Source of the DNA: Candidatus Kryptoniota bacterium
GTDB taxonomy: Bacteria; Bacteroidota; Ignavibacteria; Kryptoniales; JAKASW01
Reading direction: 5' to 3'
Assembly (NCBI GenBank): GCA_036567965.1
Contig: DATCTN010000021.1
Coordinates: 134,906 to 198,905 of the forward strand
Length of the DNA: 64,000 nucleotides
A program made the translations under genes and the position numbers. Numbering within the stretch: position 1 is the first letter of the stretch; each line of letters opens with the position of its first letter. Under the pieces are notes generated by a model. It did not search any database and was not told the origin of the DNA. It saw only the letters and a program-made list of their open reading frames with translations. Of the stretch, positions 50,552 to 58,835 are shown in pieces.

Positions 50552-51481
50552 TCAAAGAATGAAAGAGAGGGTGAATGTCTGGGTGTTGCCGAAATCCTGT
50601 TGAATCGGTACGTATGAGTAGTCGAACTTTACGAAACGGTACTGTACTCCGCCGCCGAACGAAAAGCCCGTCACACCTGCGACCGCGAATCCCATAAGGT
50701 CATTTCCGGACGCGTATCCCGCCCTGAATGCTATGAGATCGTGATAGCCAAGCTCAGCACCGATACTCGGCGTTATACCGCCTGACTTGAATGTCACAAC
50801 ACCCGCGTATGCGGTCAGGGCAAAATTCGCGTCCAGTGATGTCGTGTAACTTCCGCCTGCTCTCAGAAAAAGCGGAAGGGTGATCCTCTGGGAGATCATC
50901 TGAGACGCGGAGCCGATGTTACCGGTCGCCACTCCGATTTGGATGTTGTCAGCGATCGAGTATTTCATGCCGGCGTTGAAAGCCAGTCCCTGGGATTCGT
51001 AAATGAAAAGTTTTTCATAAAGATAGGTCGCAGACATGCCGACGTCGAACCTATCAAATGAGTGAGCGATACCCGCGGCAAAAGCGAAATCCTTCGCGTT
51101 AAACGTAGCTGCGGGATCACCGACAACGTTCCTTACCTCGATATCCGGGACGGTGGAGAGAAGAAGACTTGTGCCGAAAGAGAAGCCGCCGCCCTCGAAC
51201 CTTGTTCCGAACAAATCGATGGTTGTACCTGCAATGTAGGTTCTGTGCGTCAGCAGAATATTCAGACCGATCCCTTGAGGGTCACCAGCTGATGCCAACC
51301 CGGCCGGGTTCAGAAAAACGGCAATCGGTTCCTTCGTAAGTACATCGGATGAGTTTGCGAGCGAAAGATCCCGGGCGGAATAACCGAGTTTCAAGATTTG
51401 AAATCCTGCTGTTCCCGGCTGCGCGAATGCGCCAGCAGCGAGAAACATCACCGAGAGGCCCGCCAAAATAGTTGTTCTCAT
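50552..51481 (-). CDS. PorV/PorQ-family outer-membrane protein
   Basis: 309 residues with signal peptide (LSVMFLAAGAFAQPG). FadL-like barrel pattern: GTAGFQILKLGYSARDLSLA, AVFLNPAGLASAGDPQ, then alternating strands to a terminal aromatic-rich segment ending FILS-like. PorV shuttles or anchors type IX secretion substrates in Bacteroidota; paralogues have unknown roles. Six bases before the next gene in the run; a second paralogue of the same length lies immediately upstream. Confidence 0.82.
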   Translation of the reverse strand: MRTTILAGLSVMFLAAGAFAQPGTAGFQILKLGYSARDLSLANSSDVLTKEPIAVFLNPAGLASAGDPQGIGLNILLTHRTYIAGTTIDLFGTRFEGGGFSFGTSLLLSTVPDIEVRNVVGDPAATFNAKDFAFAAGIAHSFDRFDVGMSATYLYEKLFIYESQGLAFNAGMKYSIADNIQIGVATGNIGSASQMISQRITLPLFLRAGGSYTTSLDANFALTAYAGVVTFKSGGITPSIGAELGYHDLIAFRAGYASGNDLMGFAVAGVTGFSFGGGVQYRFVKFDYSYVPIQQDFGNTQTFTLSFIL

Positions 51482-51486
51482 GATTC

Positions 51487-52416
51487 TTAGAATCCGAAAA
51501 TTAGAGAGAATGACTGAATTCCATTAGGCACAAACGGCTCCACTACATAAGCGTAGTTTATTTCGGGGGCCAAATCAAGGAACGATACCTTCGCACCGAA
51601 TCCAAAAGACCAGGTCAGTTGCGTACCCACATGTTGTTCATTCGATGACGATACTCCGGCTCTTATCGCAAGCACTTCGAACGGAGACACCTCCAGGCCG
51701 ACCCTTAAGCCGTTCAGCGGCGCGGGCGCAACGTCATATTCGACCGATAGAACGGAGGGAGTTATCGGCAATGCGTAAGATGCCGCTAACTTGACAACGT
51801 GCGGGAAGGCTGTGGTGAAGTTTGATCCGTCTGTGCCGTAGAGGCTCGAAGAGTCCCAGTGGTAATCTTCCCCGAGGTCGGCTACCACAACGCCCATCGA
51901 AAGATCGCCAGTAACTTTGTAAGCCGCGCCCAGGTCGAAACCTATCGATGTCGATGTTATTCCGCCGTAAAGTTTATAGTAATACAGCTTCAGGCTCAGT
52001 CCCAGCGAGAATCCCTCGCTGAACTTGTTTGAAAAACTGAAGAAGAACAGGTTTTCACTCGTCGACAGGTCTGAAGTGTGGACTCCGTCAGCATCACGGC
52101 CATCAATATCGGATACGGTTGCGTTAAGGATGCCCAGTGACAATCCCGCGGTCGGCTTCAGACTTTGGGTGTAAGTAAGCGCGTTTAGCTCCCGGTCCAG
52201 GTCAAGCAAAGAGACAGATGCTGAAACACTTCCGCCATTCTGGAAGGACGCCAGGGCAGGGTTGTAGTATGTATACACATTTCCTTCGGTCATTGCCGCG
52301 ATGGAGTTGCCGAGTGCCATTCCCTTAGCATTCAAGCCGAGGCGGGCAAAACTCCCTGGGTAACTCTGTGCGAGAGAGATTGAGCAAGTTAGAAAAACAA
52401 GGAAAAGTGTCTTCAT
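51487..52416 (-). CDS. PorV/PorQ-family outer-membrane protein, second copy
   Basis: 309 residues, signal peptide LVFLTCSISLAQSYPG. SFARLGLNAKGMALGNSIAA, YYNPALASFQNGGSV (NPA landmark), then strands such as GFDLGAAYKVTGDLSMGVVV, ending SLIFGF. It is not identical to the neighbour but has the same design, suggesting old duplication. Its start overlaps the stop of the BNR gene (ATGA), so they are coupled. Confidence 0.82.
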   Translation of the reverse strand: MKTLFLVFLTCSISLAQSYPGSFARLGLNAKGMALGNSIAAMTEGNVYTYYNPALASFQNGGSVSASVSLLDLDRELNALTYTQSLKPTAGLSLGILNATVSDIDGRDADGVHTSDLSTSENLFFFSFSNKFSEGFSLGLSLKLYYYKLYGGITSTSIGFDLGAAYKVTGDLSMGVVVADLGEDYHWDSSSLYGTDGSNFTTAFPHVVKLAASYALPITPSVLSVEYDVAPAPLNGLRVGLEVSPFEVLAIRAGVSSSNEQHVGTQLTWSFGFGAKVSFLDLAPEINYAYVVEPFVPNGIQSFSLIFGF

Positions 52417-53942
52417 CTTACCACCAGGATTTTACCCCAAATCGGGTTGCCGCCGTCAAGAGCGACGCTGTAGAAATAAACTCCGTTATCAACATTTTTT
52501 CCGCCGTCGTCAGTGCCGTTCCAGGGCTCGTCCTGCTCTCCCGTGGTACGTGTCGCGTTCTGAAGTACGGTTGAGATTACGTGCATTGCAAAATCATAAA
52601 CCCGTATAGTCACTGTGCTCTGCGATTTGTTTACGCTGTAATGTATTCTACCGACATCCAGATGAGGCGAGAACGGGTTTGGGTAGAAGTAAGTAGTATG
52701 AGTCGCAGCGACCGGTACAAATGCTCTGAATACCTGCCAGCTGGCCGGATCGATCTCGACCCCGTCATCCACTCCGTTCACAGTTCCGTCCGATGAACCT
52801 GCCCAGAGTGTGTCTCCTGAGGTCGCAGCCGCGTAGAAGGCGGGCGAGAGAGTGGATTGACCGGTCCTCGAGTCGTAGACATTTGTTATCACTTGACTGG
52901 AGTGACCGTAATCTGATGTCCTGAACAGTCCGTCATCTGAGACGCCATATACGATGTCTCCGTAAAAGGCCATCCCGTGGAAGAAGTGTCCGCTGAGGAT
53001 CTGTTTCCAATCTAATCCTCCGTCTGCCGAATAGCTCAGCGCCGGGACTTCGTCGGACGCTTCGGCGTTCACCGTCGCCGCCCAGATGTGATGAACCCCG
53101 CTAAGACCCTGGGAGTTGATAGAGACCACGAAATTTCCTGAGATAGGATTCGCCTGATTCTGGTGATCGAACTTGTACCATGTGTGACCGTTGTCTGTCG
53201 ACTTGTTTATTCCGTCTGCCGTGCCGACGTATAGTACGCTGTCGCCGTCTGAGAACACGGAGAAGACTCGGTGGTTCAAATTGCTTTCGCTAGTGATATT
53301 GCCCGAGACTGGTGAAAGTTGGAAAGTGTAACTGCTGTCCGCGCTTATGAAATCAAGGTAGTCGGGAGGAATCACGACGCGCTCCCAAGTCTTGCCGAGA
53401 TCTGTACTTCGCCTCAGTCCGCCGGCAAAGTTGGAGGTGTACAAAAAACCCTTGTGAAATGCCAGGTCGTATGAAATGTTGTTGACGGCAGTAGTCACCG
53501 GGAGCGCCTTCAGGGTGTCGATGCCGAAGACCACAGTTGAATCCCGGAGCGAGTCGAGGCTTTGAGGTTGACTCGTCCATGTCGCTCCGTTGTCGGTCGA
53601 CGCATAAAGTCCTTTGCCAACCGGATAAGTCGTCCCGCTTTGATCCAATGTAGTGGAGACAGCGACGACTATAGTATCACCTTTTACGGCGACCGCGTTT
53701 ACACTGATGCCTGTCGGTGAGTTCTGTCCGAAGTTGGTCTGGAATGTTTTCCCGCCGTCCGTCGTCAGATTCAACCCTTTATCAGTACCGAGGAATACTT
53801 TTGAGCCTTCGATAACAATCTGCGAAACCGAATTGCTGGAAGGAAGACTCGACGAGCCGCCGAGCTTGTATGTCTCCTTGAGTAGCTGCGCGTTTGCATT
53901 TGCGACAAGAAATGTAATGCAAATAAAACATCTCATCTTCAT
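52413..53942 (-). CDS. Secreted BNR-repeat protein with type-IX-secretion-like C-terminal domain
   Basis: 509 residues, signal peptide (FICITFLVANANA). Repeated BNR-type units, e.g. TTDGGKTFQTNF, STDNGATWTSQ, STDLGKTWERV, STDNGHTWYKF, form a propeller as in HCF136/sialidase-like proteins. The C-terminal ~85 residues (FYPNPFSPHLDVGRIHYSV, VTIRVYDF, PWNGTDDGGKNV, YFYSVAL) match the FlgD-Ig/type A sorting domain. Likely exported to the cell surface, possibly with the PorV-like proteins encoded next to it. Confidence 0.87.
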   Translation of the reverse strand: MKMRCFICITFLVANANAQLLKETYKLGGSSSLPSSNSVSQIVIEGSKVFLGTDKGLNLTTDGGKTFQTNFGQNSPTGISVNAVAVKGDTIVVAVSTTLDQSGTTYPVGKGLYASTDNGATWTSQPQSLDSLRDSTVVFGIDTLKALPVTTAVNNISYDLAFHKGFLYTSNFAGGLRRSTDLGKTWERVVIPPDYLDFISADSSYTFQLSPVSGNITSESNLNHRVFSVFSDGDSVLYVGTADGINKSTDNGHTWYKFDHQNQANPISGNFVVSINSQGLSGVHHIWAATVNAEASDEVPALSYSADGGLDWKQILSGHFFHGMAFYGDIVYGVSDDGLFRTSDYGHSSQVITNVYDSRTGQSTLSPAFYAAATSGDTLWAGSSDGTVNGVDDGVEIDPASWQVFRAFVPVAATHTTYFYPNPFSPHLDVGRIHYSVNKSQSTVTIRVYDFAMHVISTVLQNATRTTGEQDEPWNGTDDGGKNVDNGVYFYSVALDGGNPIWGKILVVR

Positions 53943-54736
53943 TGGTAAACCTTGAGATTAATTGACAGTGGCGAGCTCGAAACTCCGCTCCGGTCGACGG
54001 CGAAGAATGTGAATTTGTACGTGCCCGTCGTGGTGCCCGGAGGGAGCTGGATCTGCAACGTATAGATGCCGTCGTGTGCCACTTGGTCCGCGTCGCCCCC
54101 GGCTCCACTGGCTCCTCCGTCATCGTACATGATGAAAGGATTACCGTTAGAGAGCTGCCCGTTGGGCCTCGTCGAGTTAAAATATGCCTTTACGATGTCG
54201 TTTAATCCGTCCGCATCGTGAACAAACGCGTAGATGTCTATAAGCGCCGTCAGGAGAGTGTCTACACTTACCGAATCCGGTGCTTGCACTGAATCCACGA
54301 CAGGTGCGTGGTTTTTCGAATTGAATAGTCTTACAAATTTTGTTGTCGGATTCCCCGCATTACCGCGGACGTTGTACGCGGTGAAAGTGTAGGCGAGGTC
54401 GCCGACGTATACTCCTGAACTCGATATGGTTATAGTTCCGCTTACCAGGTCGCCGCTTGCAGTGGGAAATGAAACATCCGCCAGCGTTGTGCCTGAATCA
54501 TTGAGGACCATCGCGTCAAGATGGCCAAAGCCTTCGACTGAACTCAGCTTCACCACAAAATCGTCGCCGATCGTCAACGACTGGCTGCCGATGTATTGGG
54601 CTATGTCGACGCTGTCTCTGTCAAACGAAGTCAGCTCAGCGTTGATAGGCTGCGAACTGTCAATGACTAAATTGTCCGCCTTCTGACAGGCAGAGAATAT
54701 CAAAGCTAATGCAAACACTAAAATTGTTCTTCTCAA
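53939..54736 (-). CDS. Lipoprotein of unknown function with Ig-like domains
   Basis: 265 residues from TTG 54736. Lipobox FSAC (Cys17), then two beta-rich Ig-like domains (GTITISSSGVYVGDLAYTFT; TGTYKFTFFAVDRSGVSSSP). A calcium-loop-like FVHDADGLNDI and a Gly-rich DDGGASGAGGDADQVAHDG are present. Its stop overlaps the BNR start. Probable outer-membrane surface lipoprotein, partner unknown. Confidence 0.8.
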   Translation of the reverse strand: MRRTILVFALALIFSACQKADNLVIDSSQPINAELTSFDRDSVDIAQYIGSQSLTIGDDFVVKLSSVEGFGHLDAMVLNDSGTTLADVSFPTASGDLVSGTITISSSGVYVGDLAYTFTAYNVRGNAGNPTTKFVRLFNSKNHAPVVDSVQAPDSVSVDTLLTALIDIYAFVHDADGLNDIVKAYFNSTRPNGQLSNGNPFIMYDDGGASGAGGDADQVAHDGIYTLQIQLPPGTTTGTYKFTFFAVDRSGVSSSPLSINLKVYQ

Positions 54737-54745
54737 GAATTTCCC

Positions 54746-55741
54746 CTATTGGACTGCGAAAGGTGTAGGTGAGAATGAGACGATGAAAATAACGATGGTT
54801 AGCCATCCGATGATTTTTCTCTTGGTGTCTAGAGGCGATGCGTCCATTACCGGAGGGTGATCGAGCTTGATGACAAAAAAGAGGATGATGCACCAAAGGA
54901 TCCATCCAATCCAGCCGAAGTCTGTTTGGATTCCTGCAAGTGGAAGGAGTCCGGCCAATCCGATTGCAAGGATGATCGCGAAAAATATGCGGGCTATTTT
55001 CTTGTGCGATTTGCCGAACATCCCATAAATCAGGTGACCGCCATCCAGCTGCCCGACGGGAAGGAGATTCATTGCTGTTACAAACAGACCGAACCAACCG
55101 ACACAGAGGAAGGGGTAATGGTAAATCTCGCTCATCGGCGGAACGAATTCGCTGTGCGGATTTGTGAATGCGAGTTGGAGCAGTTTGAACAATATCGTGT
55201 TTCCGAAAGCCAGCGGAATACCGTCCGATCCAGGGACAGTGTTCGTAGCAAAATTGTAGTTAGGATGAATCGCAATCAGGTACTCACGTGAAGGTAGGTG
55301 AGTGAATCCAAAAATGAGTACGGCTATGCTCACAATAAAACCCGCGATAGGTCCGGCGACTCCGATATCGAACATTGCTTTGCGTGACGGCACGGGCGTC
55401 TTGGTGCGGATCACCGCGCCCAGCGTTCCGAAGTTCAACAATCCCGGAATTGCCGGGAAGGGGATGAAATATGGCAGGGTCGCCTTTACCTTGTGCCGAC
55501 GTGCCAGGAAGTAATGCCCGAATTCATGTGTCCCGAGGACGAGTAGTAAAGACAAGCTGTATGCGAGCCCAGACTCAAAATTGCGCAAGTCGAAGGCGTC
55601 CTTGCCGACCCACTGAACTCCTGCTAGAGTCGTCGTAAAAAGAGTGATCAGAAACAGCCCGACATGCAGCGGAATTCTTAATTCGCTCAACGATGTGGTC
55701 GGATCTTCAAAATAATCGAATCGCTCGGACGATTCGGACAT
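54746..55741 (-). CDS. Site-2 protease (M50 family zinc metalloprotease)
   Basis: 331 residues, six or more helices. Zinc motif GTHEFGHYFLARRHKVK (HExxH) and the third ligand region NLLPVGQLDGGHLIYG (NxxPxxxLDG) are intact. FDIGVAGPIAGFIVS is typical of S2P without a PDZ domain. It cuts membrane-spanning regulators within the bilayer, for example anti-sigma factors. It starts one base over the GT2 stop. Confidence 0.92.
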   Translation of the reverse strand: MSESSERFDYFEDPTTSLSELRIPLHVGLFLITLFTTTLAGVQWVGKDAFDLRNFESGLAYSLSLLLVLGTHEFGHYFLARRHKVKATLPYFIPFPAIPGLLNFGTLGAVIRTKTPVPSRKAMFDIGVAGPIAGFIVSIAVLIFGFTHLPSREYLIAIHPNYNFATNTVPGSDGIPLAFGNTILFKLLQLAFTNPHSEFVPPMSEIYHYPFLCVGWFGLFVTAMNLLPVGQLDGGHLIYGMFGKSHKKIARIFFAIILAIGLAGLLPLAGIQTDFGWIGWILWCIILFFVIKLDHPPVMDASPLDTKRKIIGWLTIVIFIVSFSPTPFAVQ

Positions 55742-56847
55742 TAATAGTTTCGTCCTTTCCAGGTGACTCCCTTCCCCACGTAAACCAGGAAGGGAAGAAT
55801 AGCAACGTATGTTATATAATAAATCTCAAAATAAAGTATAAATTTCAAGTGAGCAATCTTTCCGTAGTGCGATAGCGTGGGCAAAACAAAGACGCTGTCA
55901 AGAATAATCTTTGCAATCAAGCCGAGTCCAAACGCTTCGAGCGATACAAATGGAGATATAATGATCGCCCAGTGGAGCATGAATCCGGCGCCAAGTGTCA
56001 GGAATCCGAAGATGCCGGTGTCTTTTCCTCCGGTTCCCCATCGCTTTCTCTGGGAAAAAACATCCTTCAATGTCCCGACCGGTTTGGTTTCCACCAGCGT
56101 GTTTCGGTCCATCGGGAAAGCAAATCTCCATTTTCCCGATTCCGCTATCGCTTTGTAGAGTGCGAAATCTTCCGTTACACTAAAACGAATCCTGCTGTAG
56201 CCACCCACATCTTCATAGGCTTTCTTCCGAACCACGAGATTATTTCCAAGGCACGCTATAGGTTTGTGGAGCGTGGCGGCGCCCGCGCACACCGTCAACA
56301 GGAAATCCCAATCCAGCGCCTGCATTCCATAAACGGCCTTATCCGTCTGGCTTATGAGCGTAACTCCGCCTACTATACCGACGTCCGGATCAAAGTACTT
56401 CAGCGTTTCCTTGATCCAACCCTTTGGCACGATGCAGTCGGCGTCCGTAAGAAAAATAAATTCGCCGCTTGCATTGGCGATTCCTTGAGACAGTGCGTTT
56501 GCTTTTCCTTTGAGAGTCTTTGTCTCTACCGCGTCGACTCTCCTCACCGTATTGGTTATTCGAGAATATCCATCAATGACGGCAGGCGTGGAGTCAGACG
56601 AGTCATCATTCACCACAATTACTTCCAGCAGGTCGGCGGGATAATCGAGCTCGACAACAGATTTCAAGCAAGCAGGTAAATTCACCTCCTCATCTTTTGC
56701 GGCTATTACCACCGATACGCGCGGAAGCGTGCTGAGATTTCGAATCGATCTTGAGCTTCGTCTGGATATATTCGCGGCGTAGGAATAGAAACCCAGTTCA
56801 ATTATGTAGAGCAGTATGAAAATTCCCAGCAGGCCTTCAAAACTCAT
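55741..56847 (-). CDS. GT2-family membrane glycosyltransferase
   Basis: 368 residues from ATG 56847, which overlaps the DUF2723 stop (ATGA); the open frame upstream of it is ignored. One N-terminal helix (LGIFILLYIIELGFYSY), GT-A domain with VSVVIAAKDEEVNLPACLKS, FLTDADCIVP (DxD) and SQRKRWGTGG (QxxRW), then three or four C-terminal helices. Processive or polyprenyl-linked sugar transfer for surface glycans; substrate unknown. Confidence 0.9.
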   Translation of the reverse strand: MSFEGLLGIFILLYIIELGFYSYAANISRRSSRSIRNLSTLPRVSVVIAAKDEEVNLPACLKSVVELDYPADLLEVIVVNDDSSDSTPAVIDGYSRITNTVRRVDAVETKTLKGKANALSQGIANASGEFIFLTDADCIVPKGWIKETLKYFDPDVGIVGGVTLISQTDKAVYGMQALDWDFLLTVCAGAATLHKPIACLGNNLVVRKKAYEDVGGYSRIRFSVTEDFALYKAIAESGKWRFAFPMDRNTLVETKPVGTLKDVFSQRKRWGTGGKDTGIFGFLTLGAGFMLHWAIIISPFVSLEAFGLGLIAKIILDSVFVLPTLSHYGKIAHLKFILYFEIYYITYVAILPFLVYVGKGVTWKGRNY

Positions 56848-58835
56848 TTGCCGTACTGCCTTTGAGAAAGTTGTTGTTCTGCTGCGACAGCGGACTGGAA
56901 AGACGGATCCACCTCGAGTGTTTTGTCCAACCACGATCGTGTTTCCGGGATGTTGCTGTGTGCAAATTCATAGACCGCCCGCATATAGAACATTCGTGTA
57001 TAGAATCCCAGGATCTGTTTTGAATAGTCGGTCTCAACCGTCTTGCTCGCCAAAAATCCGTCCAGTCCGCCGGACTTGAAGGGAACATACACTGTATCCG
57101 TCCTGAGTTCAAATAGTAATCCAAATGGAACCTTCTTGTATCCGTACAGATATTGGTCCTCCATTTCCGGTCCGACAAATACGCGTCTTCCGCTGTTGAG
57201 TCCACCTGAAATAACTTCCCTGATAAAGTTCGAGTAGCTCCGTTCGATTGCTGCGGCGTCGTAAGGAAGTTCGTTTTCAAAAAGTCTGAGATTCTCACGA
57301 TATGAATCATATGCCGGGTCATAAGTAGGGAAAAGTGAGGCGAATCGTGTGTGGACGTCAGCTGCGTACCATGACCTCCGCAGCAATTCTTTGTCGATTA
57401 CGGTGACATCCGGACGAATACGGTCAACGTATTGATAGTATATCGAGGCCGAGACGAAGTTATCCCACTGGAACGATAAGACGACCGCATTCTGCGGGAG
57501 GTTCGTCAATATATCACGTGTGTACTTTTCAACCGAGTAATCCTTACTTTCGTCGACATCGGCGAAGTTCGAATATGCCGCGAAGAGCGGGAAGATTGCC
57601 AAGCAGGCGAAAACAAAAAGGTATCCGACATTCAGTCTTGCAACTTGCTCCACTGCCCATTTCACTCCTACTGCTGCAAAAAGTGCGAGTGCGACGTACG
57701 CGAGCAAGAAGTAGCTTGCTATATCATGAATATTGTAGTTGGCCGCGTAAAGTATATCCCCCGCGAGAAGGAGAACGCAAAACCAGAACAACCTTCTGTA
57801 TAATCTAAGGGAGACGATTATCCCGACCAGGATTAGTATTAATGTCAGTCTGAATTCAGGGTAAATGCTCGTGAAGAACACCCCCAGCTGTTTCTGGAAC
57901 ACGTCGGTCGAGCTGAACATCCAAACCCGAAATTGTTTGCCTGATACGTGCCAGATGAATCTCTTGACAGTTTCAGGGTCTCCCCAATTCATCAGTGGAG
58001 ACTGCGAAGCTCTGAGCGGAAGATAAAGATATAAAGCCGAAGCGATAAGTCCTCCATAGATCACGGGCAGGATTAAGGACTTGTCGAACAACCTGTCCCT
58101 GTAGGTGAGGTATACCAGAAACAAGAGTGCAGGTACCGTCAGTACGGTCGTCATGTGATTTGTAAATCCAATTCCGAGTGCGAGGCCCGAAATGAATGCT
58201 TTTCGTCTCGACGGCGCGGAGTAGAATCGCGTCCAGGAGAGAATGACCAACCCAAACAGAAGTAACTGGAGTGGGTAGACTTCGACAGAATTACTCTGAT
58301 CCCAGAAAGTCCGTGAGAATGCCAGTGCTAACGCGGCGGTCAGCGAAGCGGCGGTTCGCGGCAGTCTCATCGTTCTGTATGCTTTGTCACCGGGAGCGAC
58401 CTTCGTCCTGTCCCGTTCACGGTCCGGAGATGTGGGCGGGAATACGTTGAGGGCAGAAACAAAGGCGAGATAGAAGGTTCCGCAGGCAAGTGATGTACAT
58501 AAGTTTGCAAACAGGTTCGCCCTTACCGCAACTTCACTTGTGAGGGGAATGTGAACGAATAACCCGCCCAGGAGACTGAAGAGTGGGTAACCGGTCGGAT
58601 GAGCGATCCCGTACGTCCAGAGGACAGTCGTCAGCTCTCCGCCGTCGATTGGCGGAACGCTTCGCGACATGGTGAAGAGGTAAACGCAAAATGACGCCGA
58701 CGCAAGTCCCGCTGAGACCAGATAGTCTGATCTGTCGAACGGTACAAGTTGCGCCACCCGATGTTCCGGTAGGCTCCTGGCGTTCTTTGCGGGTTGATTG
58801 TGCTGCCGCTTCTCGATTCTTCCCAAGCGTGCCAC
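56844..58835 (-). CDS. DUF2723 multi-pass membrane protein
   Basis: 663 residues. About ten helices in the first ~430 residues with PPIDGGELTTVLWTYGIAHP and TGYPLFSLLGGLF, the DUF2723 signature near the N-terminus, then a soluble C-terminal part ending in tetratricopeptide-like helix pairs. The fold is GT-C-like, so a lipid-linked sugar transferase is plausible. GTG start one base over the glnE stop. Confidence 0.87.
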   Translation of the reverse strand: MARLGRIEKRQHNQPAKNARSLPEHRVAQLVPFDRSDYLVSAGLASASFCVYLFTMSRSVPPIDGGELTTVLWTYGIAHPTGYPLFSLLGGLFVHIPLTSEVAVRANLFANLCTSLACGTFYLAFVSALNVFPPTSPDRERDRTKVAPGDKAYRTMRLPRTAASLTAALALAFSRTFWDQSNSVEVYPLQLLLFGLVILSWTRFYSAPSRRKAFISGLALGIGFTNHMTTVLTVPALLFLVYLTYRDRLFDKSLILPVIYGGLIASALYLYLPLRASQSPLMNWGDPETVKRFIWHVSGKQFRVWMFSSTDVFQKQLGVFFTSIYPEFRLTLILILVGIIVSLRLYRRLFWFCVLLLAGDILYAANYNIHDIASYFLLAYVALALFAAVGVKWAVEQVARLNVGYLFVFACLAIFPLFAAYSNFADVDESKDYSVEKYTRDILTNLPQNAVVLSFQWDNFVSASIYYQYVDRIRPDVTVIDKELLRRSWYAADVHTRFASLFPTYDPAYDSYRENLRLFENELPYDAAAIERSYSNFIREVISGGLNSGRRVFVGPEMEDQYLYGYKKVPFGLLFELRTDTVYVPFKSGGLDGFLASKTVETDYSKQILGFYTRMFYMRAVYEFAHSNIPETRSWLDKTLEVDPSFQSAVAAEQQLSQRQYGK

